Assembly: GCA_025667525.1 (NCBI GenBank)
Contig: CM046882.1
Coordinates: forward strand, 214,070,592 to 214,134,591
Direction: 5' to 3'
Length of the DNA stretch: 64,000 nucleotides
Origin: Glebionis coronaria
Lineage: Eukaryota; Streptophyta; Magnoliopsida; Asterales; Asteraceae
How positions within the stretch are numbered: position 1 is the first letter of the stretch; each line of letters begins with the position of its first letter. Positions 44,077 through 56,595 of the stretch are shown piece after piece. Below the pieces are notes generated by a model. That model was not told the DNA's origin. It saw only the letters and a program-made list of their open reading frames with translations, and did not search any database. Both the position numbers and the translations under genes were made by a program.

Positions 44077-44954
44077 AGGATCTTTGTCCTCAAAGATCAT
44101 CTTACCTTACTACTCGCTTCTTATATAGTTTAAGCCATGTGGGTATTTCCTCCACATTCGGTCTTTCCTCACAAGTGCAATTCATTACAATACGCGAGTT
44201 TCATCAAACATAACTACGGGAATAAGATCAGGCTTAATGTTGACTTACTTCTCTATCCATGATGTTCACGGGTTTTTGATGAATGCAACTTTTCGCCGAT
44301 CTAATCTCTACTAAGAATAATCAGATTCTCACTTGATAGATATTCCATCAAGTTCGATATACGAAACATAATTCACGCAGTCTTTGAAGTCCTAGGGTAG
44401 ATCCAGCTTGTATGCCTTTCAATCCCAACTTTTAAATCATCTCAATGGTCCCATACAACGGGGACTTATATCCCATGATTTGTCAGATCATGAATTCATT
44501 TTTCCCAAGATTAAAAATTGTGGCATAACTTCGCTACCCATTTGGCACTTCAAGATCTACATTTCACATTCACATAACCTCCTACCCACTATCGGCAGTT
44601 AATAATCAGATCCTAATTTCAACAATCATTTCAGATCTCGCGGGTCGGGTATTTTGCAAGGATAGGTTCGCCATCATATGAAACCTTAAACCTAAGAGAC
44701 ATGTCCAACTCACAATGGGTGTATGTCGGATGTCTTCATCTCAACTCTTGCTTACAGATGCTCTAATATTTAGATCCTAACAAGATTCGATCTCAATCCT
44801 AACACGATGATTATCAAAGATAATATCTCCAAAGAAAACGATTATACGGTCTATTACCAAAGGTCAATCATTCAAACATAAAACAGCACTTATATTACTT
44901 TGTATCGTTACTTTACCTCGTCCCTTCGATTTGGGGTGGTACATAGTACTCTCA
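44077..44954 (-). pseudogene. Layer 3 pol 3' end, decayed
   Basis: By position this should hold the integrase C-terminus and chromodomain-like tail. I see only scattered short frames and cannot identify motifs. Confidence 0.35.
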
Positions 44955-45240
44955 TCAAGGTTCGTTCTTATTGATTTCTGAGCAAATCTCTAGAAATTCG
45001 ATGCGAAACGAGGATCTTGATAAAGATGTTTGATACAAGCACAGTATGTTTAGATAACTCTTTTTGCATTTATCATTAACGGGAATGATATTAGCAGATT
45101 TGGTCAGTCTGTCGACGATGACCCAAATCGAATCAAATTCAGATGATGGCCTTTGCAATAGCTAGACGTTTACTAATGTATGAGGCGATGTCTGCCTTCA
45201 TAATTGCCATTAGTACAACTTCTTCAGACAAAGATACTTT
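44955..45240 (-). pseudogene. Layer 3 integrase relic
   Basis: The minus strand has SIWVIVDRLTKSANIIPVN, clearly the first catalytic block of Ty3/Gypsy integrase (relatives: [14 protein letters not shown]). Just upstream (45145-45203) MKADIASYISKRLAIAKAI matches the zinc domain, but both zinc-binding Cys are replaced (Arg and Ile). A stop lies before it, and the second catalytic block is not visible. Confidence 0.8.
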
Positions 45241-46406
45241 TAGTCATCAATGACATAAATAGAATACTTATACTTACAAATTCCAATATAACTATATCTC
45301 AAGATCTTCCATATTTATACAAACACAAGTGGTCTTTAAAACATTTAACGCTATCGGCTTCTTAATGCTAATGGTTCACATTAGACGCGAACTCCATTTA
45401 TTATCTATATTATCCTTTTTACAAACATCGTTCATATTTTATATCGTTCAGTAATTTATTTTGCACGTCCATTATTAAGAAATATATCCTAATTGGTTCT
45501 TTATCCTTTTTATATAATACGTCAGTATCTATATTCACTTCTCATGATGATGTGATTATCGTGTCCATAATTCACTCAGGTATTCTTTATATATTATGCG
45601 TCAGCCTTTACGTTCACTTTCCTGATGAAATGAATATCACAACTGTATTTATTCTAAATTATTTCTTCATATCTTCTATGTTTCAGTTTCGTCTCATCTA
45701 TCATTTTTATCAGTTTTTCTCAATCCAGCGTTTAAAGCGTTGATAATTATTACAATTAATTAAATAATAATTATTAAATTTTTATGAAACGTAAACGTAA
45801 AAAGTTTTAAATTTCTTAGTTCGACCAATTATATAAAATGTTCAAAAATAAATTTGAATTTAATTAACAAGATTTTTGTTGATTTATCGAAAATATTTAA
45901 TAAGATTTCGTAAATATTCGAAAAATCTTTGTTTATACTTTGGTCAAAGTTTTCTTAGTTTGAAAAGCAAAAATTGTCGTTTTAAGTTTTCAGGTTATGG
46001 TATAAATGGTTTTACTCAGTCCTTCTTAAGTTATCTTGAGGTATACACAAACATTTACCCCTAAAGAGAAGTTTAGTTAAATGGTTTGTGTATAAGGGAA
46101 TAATCCCTTTAAAAATCCTTTGTTAAAACATTTGTCAAAACATATTTCCATTTCTTTTTGGTAAAATCCAAAGTCTTAAAAGGGCTCTTAATTTTTTTGA
46201 AGAGTCTATATGCATACATCTTACCGTTATTAATAAAATGGTCATTTTATGTAAAGGATTAAGTCTTTAATCTCATGTTAATTATTCAAGGTACATGTTT
46301 TAATTGTTCGGCCAATTTATGGCAATCTATAATTAATTATTAACTCATTCTTATTCTTATAAACAAACAATTGGTTCTTAATGATCACGAGCATGAATTT
46401 ATCAAA
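45241..46406 (-). pseudogene. Layer 3 pol middle, heavily decayed
   Basis: By position RT C-terminus, RNase H and linker. AT-rich, with no readable motif. An LTR-like look (many poly-T runs) around 45.7-46.1 kb may mean deletion or replacement. Confidence 0.3.
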
Positions 46407-46920
46407 TCACAGCCTACACACGTGATTCACCAGATTTATGAACGCTACATGTGTATTGGTCAATCCAAACGACATATCATGAAACTCATAATACTCACTA
46501 CAAGTTCCGGATGTAGTGATTGGAATACATAATCTTTTTCGCGGACGCGACGTTTGATGATAACCATGCCGAGGATCAAATTTTTGAATATACGCTAGAA
46601 CCTTGTAAATGATCGAACAAATCTTCCATTTCGAGTTATGGATATCATTTTCGATTGTCAATTTACTCAGTCACGGTAATCTATAAATATAAGGAATGAT
46701 AACACCATAGCTCTTCATGATGACAGGCTTGGTAGAATAAAATCTTTCTCCGACAACTCTCTCAGTTGTACGGTAATTCCTTTAATTTATATGGTGCTGA
46801 CGTACAGTGCACAAGCCACAAGTGCAGCACCGGGAATATAATCAATACCAATTTCAACTTGCCTTAATGGCGAAAGTCTAGGTAATTCACCAACAAATAC
46901 TTCCTAAAGTTTCAGATAAC
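46407..46920 (-). pseudogene. Layer 3 reverse transcriptase relic
   Basis: At 46920-46810 the minus strand reads EVFVGELPRLSPLRQVEIGIDY and PGAALVA, matching the protease-RT linker ([27 protein letters not shown]). At 46661-46407 it reads KFDPRHGYHQ, then YEFHDMSFGLTN and VAFINLVNHVCRL, matching RT blocks ([25 protein letters not shown]). In the first block the catalytic Asp of IDLRSGYHQ is aligned with FDPRHGYHQ. The FIDD box is not visible. Stops and frame changes lie between. Confidence 0.8.
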
Positions 46921-49510
46921 ATAAACATCTTTTAATAAATTCATATTAAGTTCTTCTAGATTATAATATCTATGACTAGTTCACAACCATTCATGGTATA
47001 ATTTCCAAGTCTAAATGCAGGATATGGTCATCCACCAAGAATTATTCAGATCACTTTTGATAATCAACATCTTATCATTTAGGGGAATTCTACTCAAGTT
47101 CCCATCAATTAAGACAATGTCGTCATGTCATAATCAATCAATTCATTCTACTGGCATTACCAACTTTTCAGTTTTATTGCCGTCGATAAGATGTGAATTT
47201 CTCAAAAGTCTAATAATAACTCATAATCCTTCACAATTTCAGGGATATCTGGAGACACAACTACTATTAAAAGAGTAAGGTCAACGCATAATCTATGCGA
47301 GAGAATTTCAAATCAGATACATACGAAAACATTTAACGAGTATGAATATATCCCATGTTTTCATAATTTGAGTACGCATTCGAAAGCTCCTCGGATCGTT
47401 ACCCAGGTCATTCAAATGAAATCTAATCAAGAGAAATGATTAGAACGTCGATACATTCAGTCAGGTATCAACACTCGATAATCAAATACTTTTCCTAAGA
47501 ATCTCACTACGGGAGAATTGAACAAGAAAGAATTATCAATTGTCAAATAAGATAATTTCCACAGATGAGTACATTCAACTCAGAAGAATAGATGCTACAG
47601 GCACATATGTAGGTGTCCCTAACATTATGTACTTATTTTACACTTCTTGCAGATCTCATAAAATTTATTCTTTCACAATCTTCAAAGAAAATGTAGTGTT
47701 TATCCATTAGTTTTATGGTGACTACTAATCAGTCTTGCATGGTCCATTCCAAATTGTATGTAGGCGCGCAACTATATACAATTTCAAGATTAACAATGCA
47801 ATACTCAGTTCGTCAAAATTTTATTATCATGTTTATAATAAAAACATTTTCATGCTTAATTCTTAAATAAGAATCAAAAATATATTTACAAAGATTTTCT
47901 TTATTATGAAAACAATTAAGTTTTCCAAAGCATCTCTTAAACAACTTCATTTTGATATTAATCACTTATAAATCTTACTTTGAATAATCCTTATTGTGAT
48001 GAAAATTAAATTTTTTCAAAGGATACAGTTTTAACTTTATAAAAATAATGTGTGATCTGCAAAGGAGTGATGAAGAGTGGTTCACCAAGAACTAACTATG
48101 ATATGATGGGAAATGAGCTTAGCCAAATAATCATGAGGTTCATGACCTCGATGGCACTCAGGAATACAAAGGGAATAATCCACAACGTAACTCAATTCAA
48201 GATGAGTACTTGTTCAATGGTTGCATCACTAATGCGAACACTAGGATGACGCAATAAGAGATAGATAACATCGATACATGTAGAATTTAGCAATCAAAGG
48301 TAGTCTTTTCATTAATCACAAACAAGTCAAATTGTATCGTAACACATTACGTGTCACTATGTCATACAATTCTCAGAACTCATCCTACCAACTGATGTCT
48401 CAGTTAAGTTAGGGATTTTTAAAAGATACCACAATGAATACTAATCTACAAGAGTCATTAGGTGTTCCACATGTCCCAGAAGATCCATCGGTCTCAATTC
48501 AGAAGAAGATTTCTTCAATTTATTTCTTGGACACTGGGCATCCTCGTTAGTGGACAATGGCCTAGGAACAACCTTTAACACAAACTAACAATCATTTATA
48601 AGCTTATAATTCAATCACAAAACTTAATGATTTCCTCTTAACAATTTATTATTCCATATGTGTTAAATTTTACTTTATTCAAGTTTCAACCAACTTATAC
48701 TCAATGCGACATCCTACCTCATTTTCCAATACTTTCAATCTTATTATTAGACCTTAAAAGAGTAATCAAAGCTCAATATGGATCAACACTTAATTTCCAA
48801 TCCTATATCTCTTACAACAATTATTATCAAATGAGTCACTAGTATGAAATGACTTATACATTCAATTAGACTTCTCGGAAAGGTATTAGTGGCATGAGGC
48901 TTTTGGGTAATGGTTCCAATAACAGCCTCAAGTGCAACATTCACCCTTTCGATTTCAATTTAAGAATTGGATGACAACGAATCAGATGACATCTTTCCAG
49001 GTGATAACGTTTTGTCAAACTCCACTCTATAAGGAAAGATCGTCATGACATCGATATCAGATTTAATCTCGCCAATTCTTTTTCAATATCACAATCAACT
49101 AATATCTACAATTCTACGAATATCGACCATTTGTTGGGATCATAAATATCCACAACTTGGTTTAGATCTAGGATAGCTAGAATTCCTATGAGAATAGCTT
49201 CGATTAATTTACTAGGGGATTTAGGGTTACTTGTGACAATCTACGTCGTATAAATACCTCATATAAATATCAAAATAATCGTCAAACAATCATGTATAAA
49301 ATTACATCATATATATAATCCAAGTTATATATATATATATTAAAATAACACTTCTCAGTCTAGCCTTGTCGGTAACTCGGGAATTCTTCGGCACCGTTAT
49401 AGTCAAAAGATTTTTAGACATTTTTAGAAAAATGTTTATAGTTAAAAGATTTTGAAATGTTTTATTCAAAACCTTTGGTTTTAAAAATCTTTTGTTCTCT
49501 ATAACGAGAG
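46921..49510 (-). pseudogene. Layer 3 gag-protease region and leader, decayed
   Basis: By order this should be protease, gag and leader. No knuckle or DSG motif could be read. A TATATATATATA run lies near 49325-49341. Frames here are short. Confidence 0.35.
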
Positions 49511-49524
49511 CTCTGGTACCAAAC
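49511..49524 (-). promoter_or_regulatory. Layer 3 primer-binding site
   Basis: Minus strand GTTTGGTACCAGAG, next to the 5' LTR; TTGGTACCAGAGC against the usual TGGTATCAGAGC (initiator-Met tRNA). Confidence 0.75.
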
Positions 49525-52500
49525 TGTAACACCCTCAAATTTGTATAACTCAATACAGCGGAAGACTCGTTGGTGTTACGGGATAGCACATTACTCACAT
49601 CATAGACAACGCATAAAAATCGCGTCGTTTAATAATAAATCATTTCCATTCATAAATATCAAAGTTACATCGGTCCCAAGTCATTACATTTCATACAAGG
49701 TTTTACAAAATATTTGAATGGAAAATGTTGTTTAAGTGCGGGCCATGAATTCTTGTCGTCTTCCCGAGAATTACCTTCAAGTACCTGAGATAAAACATGT
49801 TAAAAGAAAAGGTCAGCGATAACGCCGAGTGAATTCATAGAGTTTAATAAATTCCATCAATATAACTTTGGTATAAAATTATTACCAAAAATCATTTTGT
49901 ACACATCATTGTAAAAGGCCATAGAATAGCCAAAATCATTTTATACAAATCTTTATCAAAATCATAATATAGGCATTTGCCTTAAAAATCATTATACGAG
50001 CCAATGTCGCAAAAACATCATACAATACGTTTTACAACGTTGTATAGATTAAATAAAAACCGTTATATGAATATGGTTATGAAAACCAAAACACAAACAT
50101 AATATCAATAGTATGACCCAGTATTGCTAGTCATGCAATACATCATAATTCTGAGCGTCTAGTATTATTTCGTTAGTTTTGGATTATTACAAGCCGCATG
50201 ACATTGTTACCTTACTAAACCAACAACGGGTAGCTAACCCGATACCAATTTTGCCCATCTAAAGTAGCGTGTCGTCACAAAGGTCACGCTATGGAAATCT
50301 TCTCATACATAAATTCGCTTACCAGTCAATGTGGCACGACGGGGATCAACCGTCAAGGCGCGAACTGGGGTGATCGTCCCCAAATAGTACTATTAAATGC
50401 ATAAGCGTCTACCAAATCCTGGTAGTTCACAATTCATGCTAATGGGACTTTTAGTGACATAACCTAACTTTAATAATCCATTTAATTTCATCTATCGGGT
50501 CCTTTAATCATTTATCGGGTCATACAATCGGGTCATTCAATCATTCGGGTCCAAAATAAATAAACAAACAATCGGGACAAATGGTGTCCTATATTATAAA
50601 AACTAACATGTTATCTCCCTCGCGGGTTTATAAAACATTTATAAAAGCATTTAAAAGAGTGCGAGGCTATGAACTCACGTTGATATGGGAAGGCGGGTTA
50701 TCGGCAATTCGGTCGTACGGTACGTTCTTCAATCACGGAAACCTAGACAAATAATACTCGGTCTTAGACTCATGTCCAATGACTTTATAAAAATAATAAT
50801 TATGTATACATATGATGATTATATATATATGATGATCAAGTGGGTTTACATATCCTCATTTACTCATTTTTGTGTTATGTGTCGATAACTTTTATACTAG
50901 TTTTCTCGTTTTACCTATTTACGTGTTTTAGGTCCAATAAGCCTATTATAAGTTCTTAACTTGTATTAATACTTGTTATACTTACTTTATCAGTATGTAT
51001 ACTTTCCATGTTGGGCCCAAATGGGTTAAGCCCAATAAGGTCTTTTTATGAGTGTTTAACTTATTTAGTCCAATTATTAGCCCAATGTGTTTACTTAGCT
51101 CATTAATGTCCGTTTGTCCTATAGTTCGGGTTTTTATCGGTTTTTACTTGTTATACATGTCTATATATCAGTATATAAGTTTTATAAAGTTTTCATTAGA
51201 CGGGTCCAACCATCTAAGTTTTATTTAACAAAAACGTTAATTTTACGGTATTAGCCGAAAAAATCGTAAAAATCATGTTTATAGTTTTATAACTTATAAA
51301 ACTTAACAAGTTACCATTTTTATAAAATGTCCACTTATTTAACCTTTAACATATTTATATAAATAAAATTCATAAGTTAGTGGGTTTTTATTTTACATTT
51401 TATACTATTAAATTTTGAGTGCTTATATAATAGTAATATACTTTAATTTCCAAAAATCTGATTTTTATCTTCACTTTCACCAAAACTGTCATATCTTGAG
51501 TTATATATGGAGATAGAAGCTCAAATTTTTATCACATAAACTACATGATATGTGATACATTTAACTCTTCTATAGATACTGTTGAATCATCTTCTAAATA
51601 ATTTCTAAAAATCGTCCAAAACAGTAACCTCAGATTTATACCCTAAACTTGTTTTGATCATATCTCACTCATTATTTTGATTCCATTGCATGGCCAACTC
51701 TCACATGTGTACAAGACCCATAGCTTACTGTAAATCCATTCTACTTCATCATTTTATCAGTTTAACATATGGTTCTTTACTGTTTTATACAGCCATCAAA
51801 TTTAACCAAGATTTTAACCTTGTTTCTTATGGTTTTTCACCTTTTTAATCATGTTTATCAACACCAAATCCCCACATAACATTTTTATCATCATATAATC
51901 ATCATATACATATACAATAAGAAATAAAATACATGTTTACATAATCAAAATAACAAGAAGATGAGGAGGACAATCTTTATACCACCATGATGATGTAGGT
52001 TGTGATCAAAACATGGATTTTGATGGAGAAACTTGTGATGCACCAAGACCATCTTCAAGACCATCAATATTTATGATCACCTTGTGGAAAATCAGCCCCA
52101 AGACACCATGAATACTCCTCCTTGGATGTTATAACTTGCACCAGTCAATAGGGCTTCAAAAGGGCATCAACATGTATATGAATAACATGAGATTTTGTGG
52201 TTGATTTTGATCAAATGAGGGTGTTTAAGGGGAGGAATGGTGGACGGCAAACATGGAGGGATGAGAGGATTTTGGGTGGTTTGCATGAGTTGCAAATGAG
52301 TTTGTTAGTTTGTGTGAGTGGTTTATGGTTTTAAGAGAAAACAAGGACAAGTGTTTAAGCTTATTTTCTAAGCTTTGACACCTCATGGGATGAGGTGTTG
52401 TTTGTGTAGCCGTCCCATGTTGCTAGTGGGGTGGGACAATGTATTTTGTCCCATCTCACTAGTTTACGGGTATTCCTCGATTCTAGTTTCCTCGATTTGC

Positions 52501-52949
52501 GTGCCCTTGGGTCGTTTTACGAAAACCGTTTTTATAAATTATGAATCAACGGCACAAAACGAATCTAATAAAAATTGTCTCATCAAAAACGGAGTTCGAA
52601 AACGTAAATACGTAATCCTAAGGTTTCCGGTTTAGTCGTAAAGGACGTTAAAATAAAATCGTAAGTCCTAATCTCTTCTCGTAAATTTGTGAGTTTATGA
52701 ACCAACACAAATTTAAAACTCCAAAGTAATATTCACGGATAAATTTATTTTCTGAAATGTCGGACTGTCACCAAAGACAGTGTATGTAAACGTAAGCACG
52801 TAACGTAGAATCCTCCGGTTTAAACGTAGTCGATGCTACTTCAAGACGTAAATCCAAATTACTTCCCAAAAATAAGTGAGTTCATAAAATAATATTTTCA
52901 AGTAAATATTGAGAATAAAATATTGACCACAAATTGACGGATTGTCACA
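49525..52949 (-). repeat. Layer 3 5' LTR
   Basis: 3425 bp, same ends as 40637-44060, followed by the target-site copy CTAAA (52950-52954). Confidence 0.95.
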
Positions 52950-52954
52950 CTAAA

Positions 52955-53406
52955 TGTCCCATTATTTTAGGTCGACCATTTTTATCGACGGCTCGAACCG
53001 TAATCGACGTTCACGAGGGGAGACTTACTATGAGATATGGGGATGACAAAATGGACTTTTTCGCAAATAAATCCCAAGTGTCTAATGATCATGAAAAAAC
53101 CAAGGTTTCAAAACCTAAGTTTCAAATTCTAATGATTTCAAAATGTTAACGTTAGCGGAAAATATGAGGCTTAACACATGTTTTGAAAGAATAAAGAAGA
53201 ACGGTTTTAAAGATGAGGATTTTAACGATAAAGAATACGTGTACCTAATTCAAAAGGGTATGCATAGATTTATGGACGAAAAATCACTTTGGGATATATT
53301 TGGCGAGACAAGTGAAACACCAATTCCGAAGGGCGACGTTAGTGCCATCACGACAATGACCAAAATGGACTCGTCCTTCACCACCTTCGAAGGACCACGT
53401 CTTTGA
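52955..53406 (+). pseudogene. Athila protease, second part, and following segment
   Basis: From 52955 the frame left at 40636 goes on: CPIILGRPFLSTARTVIDVH, the conserved ILGRPFL block of Athila-type proteases, then GRLTMRYGDDKMDFF, to a stop at 53147-53149. A frame change leads to 53143-53406, with NTCFERIKKNGFKDEDFND and ALWDIFG-like charged sequence. The usual RT does not follow. Confidence 0.75.
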
Positions 53407-54195
53407 GGCTTCAAATTCTAACTCCATCGAAGTGCCTGCATTTCCTAGCCCAACACCCGTCGAGGCTAAAGGTTTCATCGACATCGATCCTCTCGTTTTA
53501 GAAAAGTCACCTAAACATAGTCATTCGACTTGTAAGACCATGGTTGTGAGTGCTCACATCGACTCTTTCTTTGATGATGACGATGGCGATTTTGCCGAGA
53601 TTGATCACGTACTTCGAAATCCACATGCCATTTTTGAGGATTCTCCCAAAAAGACCTCTTCACATGTGAAGTACGATGATTACAAGTTCGATCCCGAGAT
53701 TGAGGAAATTATCGAACGAGAGCTAGCTCTTTTGCCTCCACTCCCACCTACGAGTGAGGTTGATTTTTCCACGATCGACGATGAGCTTAATGAGTTGGAA
53801 CGTCTTATTTTCAATGACGAACCACCTCATGTGACCACCAAAAATCCATTCTCGAGGAGTTCTATAATCAACACTCCTCAAATGAGAATTACGTTTACCA
53901 CATTCGTGAGGATTTAATTTATCAACAACCCCTACAAATGAATTATGGTTTCGTGCTTGATCGTGATCTTTTCGATAGAGTTTCTAAGATACTCAAGGAG
54001 GAGAATGACAAACCTTTGTTTGTCAAGCCTATCTTTGATGAAGAAATCGATGAGATCGACGTTCATGAGGATGACGAATATGTAGACCCCGAGGGGGCGG
54101 TGTTCTTTGTTGATCGACGTTTTGAGAACTTATACAATCCACCACCCCCTAACCGCGACTTAAATGTGAGGATTTTTAGCGTGACTAATCTTTAG
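53407..54195 (+). pseudogene. Acidic region of unknown function in Athila, two frames
   Basis: 53432-53917 encodes a segment with FFDDDDGDFAEIDHVLRNP, IEEIIERELALLPPLPP and IDDELNELERLI: strongly acidic, helix-forming. After a frame change 53938-54195 reads MNYGFVLDRDLFDRVSKILK and EEIDEIDVHEDDEYVDPEGA. They look like pieces of one protein, formerly in frame with gag-protease. I do not recognise RT or any other enzyme. In a full Athila, pol would stand here. Confidence 0.5.
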
Positions 54196-54696
54196 TTTAA
54201 AACGCCAAATATTTTCGACATTATCAAATCGGGTTTTCATAGAGAGTTTTTAAAAGATGAAAAAGGAAAAGATTTTAAAAGTGATTTAAAAGATTTTTCT
54301 ACATGTCTTACTCCGTCATCACATCGTTATATGAGTGCTACCCCCTCGTCTACTCCTTTTGACGATGGTGTGTGTGGTTTTAGTGTGGGGGAAGCCCCTT
54401 ATGTTTCTTCACACTTTACCACCGGGGACGAGATATTCGATCCCGGAATTGCTTATAAAGGGAAATCTTGGTCTTCGACCGATGCAATAAATGGAAAATA
54501 TATTCATTTGCTTGGTGTGAGTCTACCTCGAGTAGCTCATAAGTTTATCTTACCCATTGCCCCACCTATCTACTTCTCATCTATTTTCTTCTACCCCTTT
54601 GGGGTTTTAGCATGCGTTGGAGTAGCGTTGTTTCGTCTTTTATCCGAAAACGAGGACGCTATCTTTGACCCCGGTATACGTTTATCGGGTTTTTAA
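54196..54696 (+). pseudogene. Unknown Athila-borne protein with a hydrophobic segment
   Basis: The frame continues in phase past TAG at 54193-54195, through 54330, to a stop at 54694-54696. It has two FDPGI motifs (EIFDPGIA and AIFDPGIR). Between them is a hydrophobic stretch of about 30 residues (ILPIAPPIYFSSIFF... VLACVGVALF) that could span a membrane. Its position upstream of the 3' tail is where Athila elements carry an env-like gene. But it is short, lacks a signal peptide and lies in a continuous frame with the acidic region, so an envelope call is not supported. Confidence 0.45.
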
Positions 54697-56582
54697 AGTA
54701 CTCCACGCACTTTTGGGCATTGTTTATCATGTAAGCCCCACCAAAAATGACCATACCATGATTATCCCTAAATGATCACATTTATGGTGATTCGAGTCGA
54801 GCTTTTGACTCGGTTATCAAAAACAAGGTGCCTCGTGGGGGATTATCCTGCTTATCCTTGTAAATATTATCGTTTTCCTAATAGTATAATGTGGGGACTT
54901 GTGCTCTTCCAACCTTTCTTCCTTGGTTGTTTGTGATTGTGATTAATTAGGTTCATCGTCATCATTGAAGCCTCTCGTGTTTGTTTTACGGATCACTAGA
55001 GCTTCGATCGTTTCCTTTGGAGATTCCGATATATCCGATGATATCATTTTATGTTCTAACGATTATCTTATTAGCATAATTCATAAACAGATTTTAGGTT
55101 ATTCGTTTTTCCCTTTTCATGCTCGAGACTAAGCATTTGACTTCGTCTCTAGTATGGGGGTGTTTCACCCCTAGACTCGAAACATTGAGGACAATGTTTA
55201 GTTCTAGTATGGGTGGGTGAGTAGATACTTCCCCTTACTTACGTCACCACGCAATCCAATTTTCATCTTTTTGTTATCGTTTTGTTGTAAAATAAGGCTA
55301 AAAATGGCGAAATTTTAAAAATTTTCTTGTTTTTCATAAGTGTTTAAGACACGAATGTAGGTTTTCCGATGGGTAGAATAAGAGTAATTTTTGACTCGAC
55401 CGTGCCTGTTGAGCACTTAACTTCGATTCCTTAACTTTTTAGGCTAAGTCTCTTAAATGAGGACGAGAAACGATAGAGTTATTTATAAGTCTCGTAATCT
55501 TTCACGATCTCATGTGTAGTAATTATTAGCTTATTCTCCCCACGCTTTTGTTTAAATAAATGCAATAAGTAAGGTTGTACGATTTAAAAGGTTACTTAGA
55601 TTCTAGCCCAAGATCGTTTAAAAGTTGCTCGTGTTCGAATAGAGTTCATAGCCAAGGCCTAACTTATTGAAGCGGGATGCGAGGATTGGCAAGTTCCAAA
55701 AAGGCCCTAACAAGGAATGAGGAGCTCCATTTTGTTGCTAAAGATCCAAGATGATGTGAAGTATCATTATTCCGAAATCAATATGAAGGATCGAGACACA
55801 CGACGAGAAGTAATATACTCCCTTAAAGATCATGGAGAAGTCTATCCAAAAAGACCCTAACAAGGTATGAGGATAAATACATCCAAGTCCGAAAAGGATG
55901 CTGATCGTTGTATATCAAAATCCCAAATAAAGATCGAAGAAATTTGATGAAGTCGTGGTCAAAAACGTCAAGTGAAGAAATTACATATATGAAGACCATT
56001 ATTTCAAGAACGTCTTCCAAGATTTGAAGTTCGAAACATATGCCAAATATCGGTCCGAGAAAGGTCTCAAATCGTGAAACGAGTTATGCCAAGATATGAA
56101 CTTAAGGAGATTACGAGAAGCAGTTTTAAAAGATCGTGTCCTTCGGCTAACTATCGATTAAATTGTGCTACTTTATTTTCGGCCTTAATAAATTATCAAA
56201 ATAAGTCAAACATGTATCCTCGTGATCATTAAGACAAAAATAAAATATAAGAGATACCAAGTAGGAATAAGGGAGTTTAGGTGTGTAATTAACACTTATG
56301 CGATATGATTGTGTTGCTAACTTATAATAACAATGATCTCATTACCCGCTTAGCATGGAATCGAGTGAAAATCGAGATGACGAACTTATTTCTATGAGGC
56401 ATTCACGTGTTCTTATTCTTTGACCCTAAAAGTCACTTGATCGTGATGAAAACAATACATTATGTCTAATACACATGTAGTAGTTTATTAAAGTTTACCT
56501 TTTTAATAAATGTTACATAAAAATGGATTTTGGACGTGCTACGATACTTAATTCTAGCATTGCGTGAGGGCACGACAATGGT
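54697..56582 (+). other. Athila 3' non-coding tail
   Basis: Non-coding. The purine-rich motif TAGTATGGGGG recurs at 55150, 55206 and 56585 (the last is the PPT). An ACATTGAGGACAATGTTTAGTTCTAGTATGGG block (55182-55213) is a familiar mark of Athila tails. A 28-base sequence CCAAAAAGRCCCTAACAAGGWATGAGGA occurs at 55696 and 55846, 150 bases apart. Confidence 0.6.
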
Positions 56583-56595
56583 TTAGTATGGGGAG
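56583..56595 (+). promoter_or_regulatory. Athila polypurine tract
   Basis: TTAGTATGGGGAG directly before the 3' LTR start TGATGAGAC at 56596. Confidence 0.8.

Larger units (their letters stand above)
40637..52949 (-). mobile_element. Non-autonomous Ty3/Gypsy element (layer 3) with dead pol
   Basis: LTRs 40637-44060 (3424 bp) and 49525-52949 (3425 bp), both TGTAACACC...GATTGTCACA; target-site copies CTAAA on each side (40632-40636 and 52950-52954). By eye I count about 70 differences between LTRs, near 98% identity. PPT and PBS place it on the minus strand. The 5.46-kb interior has pol relics in the right order, with many stops and lost key residues. LTRs this similar cannot account for that much decay after insertion, so it was probably already defective and was moved by another element's proteins. 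Confidence 0.9.

Noticed and set aside
54331..54696. Envelope gene of Athila
   Set aside because: Only one hydrophobic stretch, no signal peptide, and it is in phase with the upstream acidic region. Listed as unknown.
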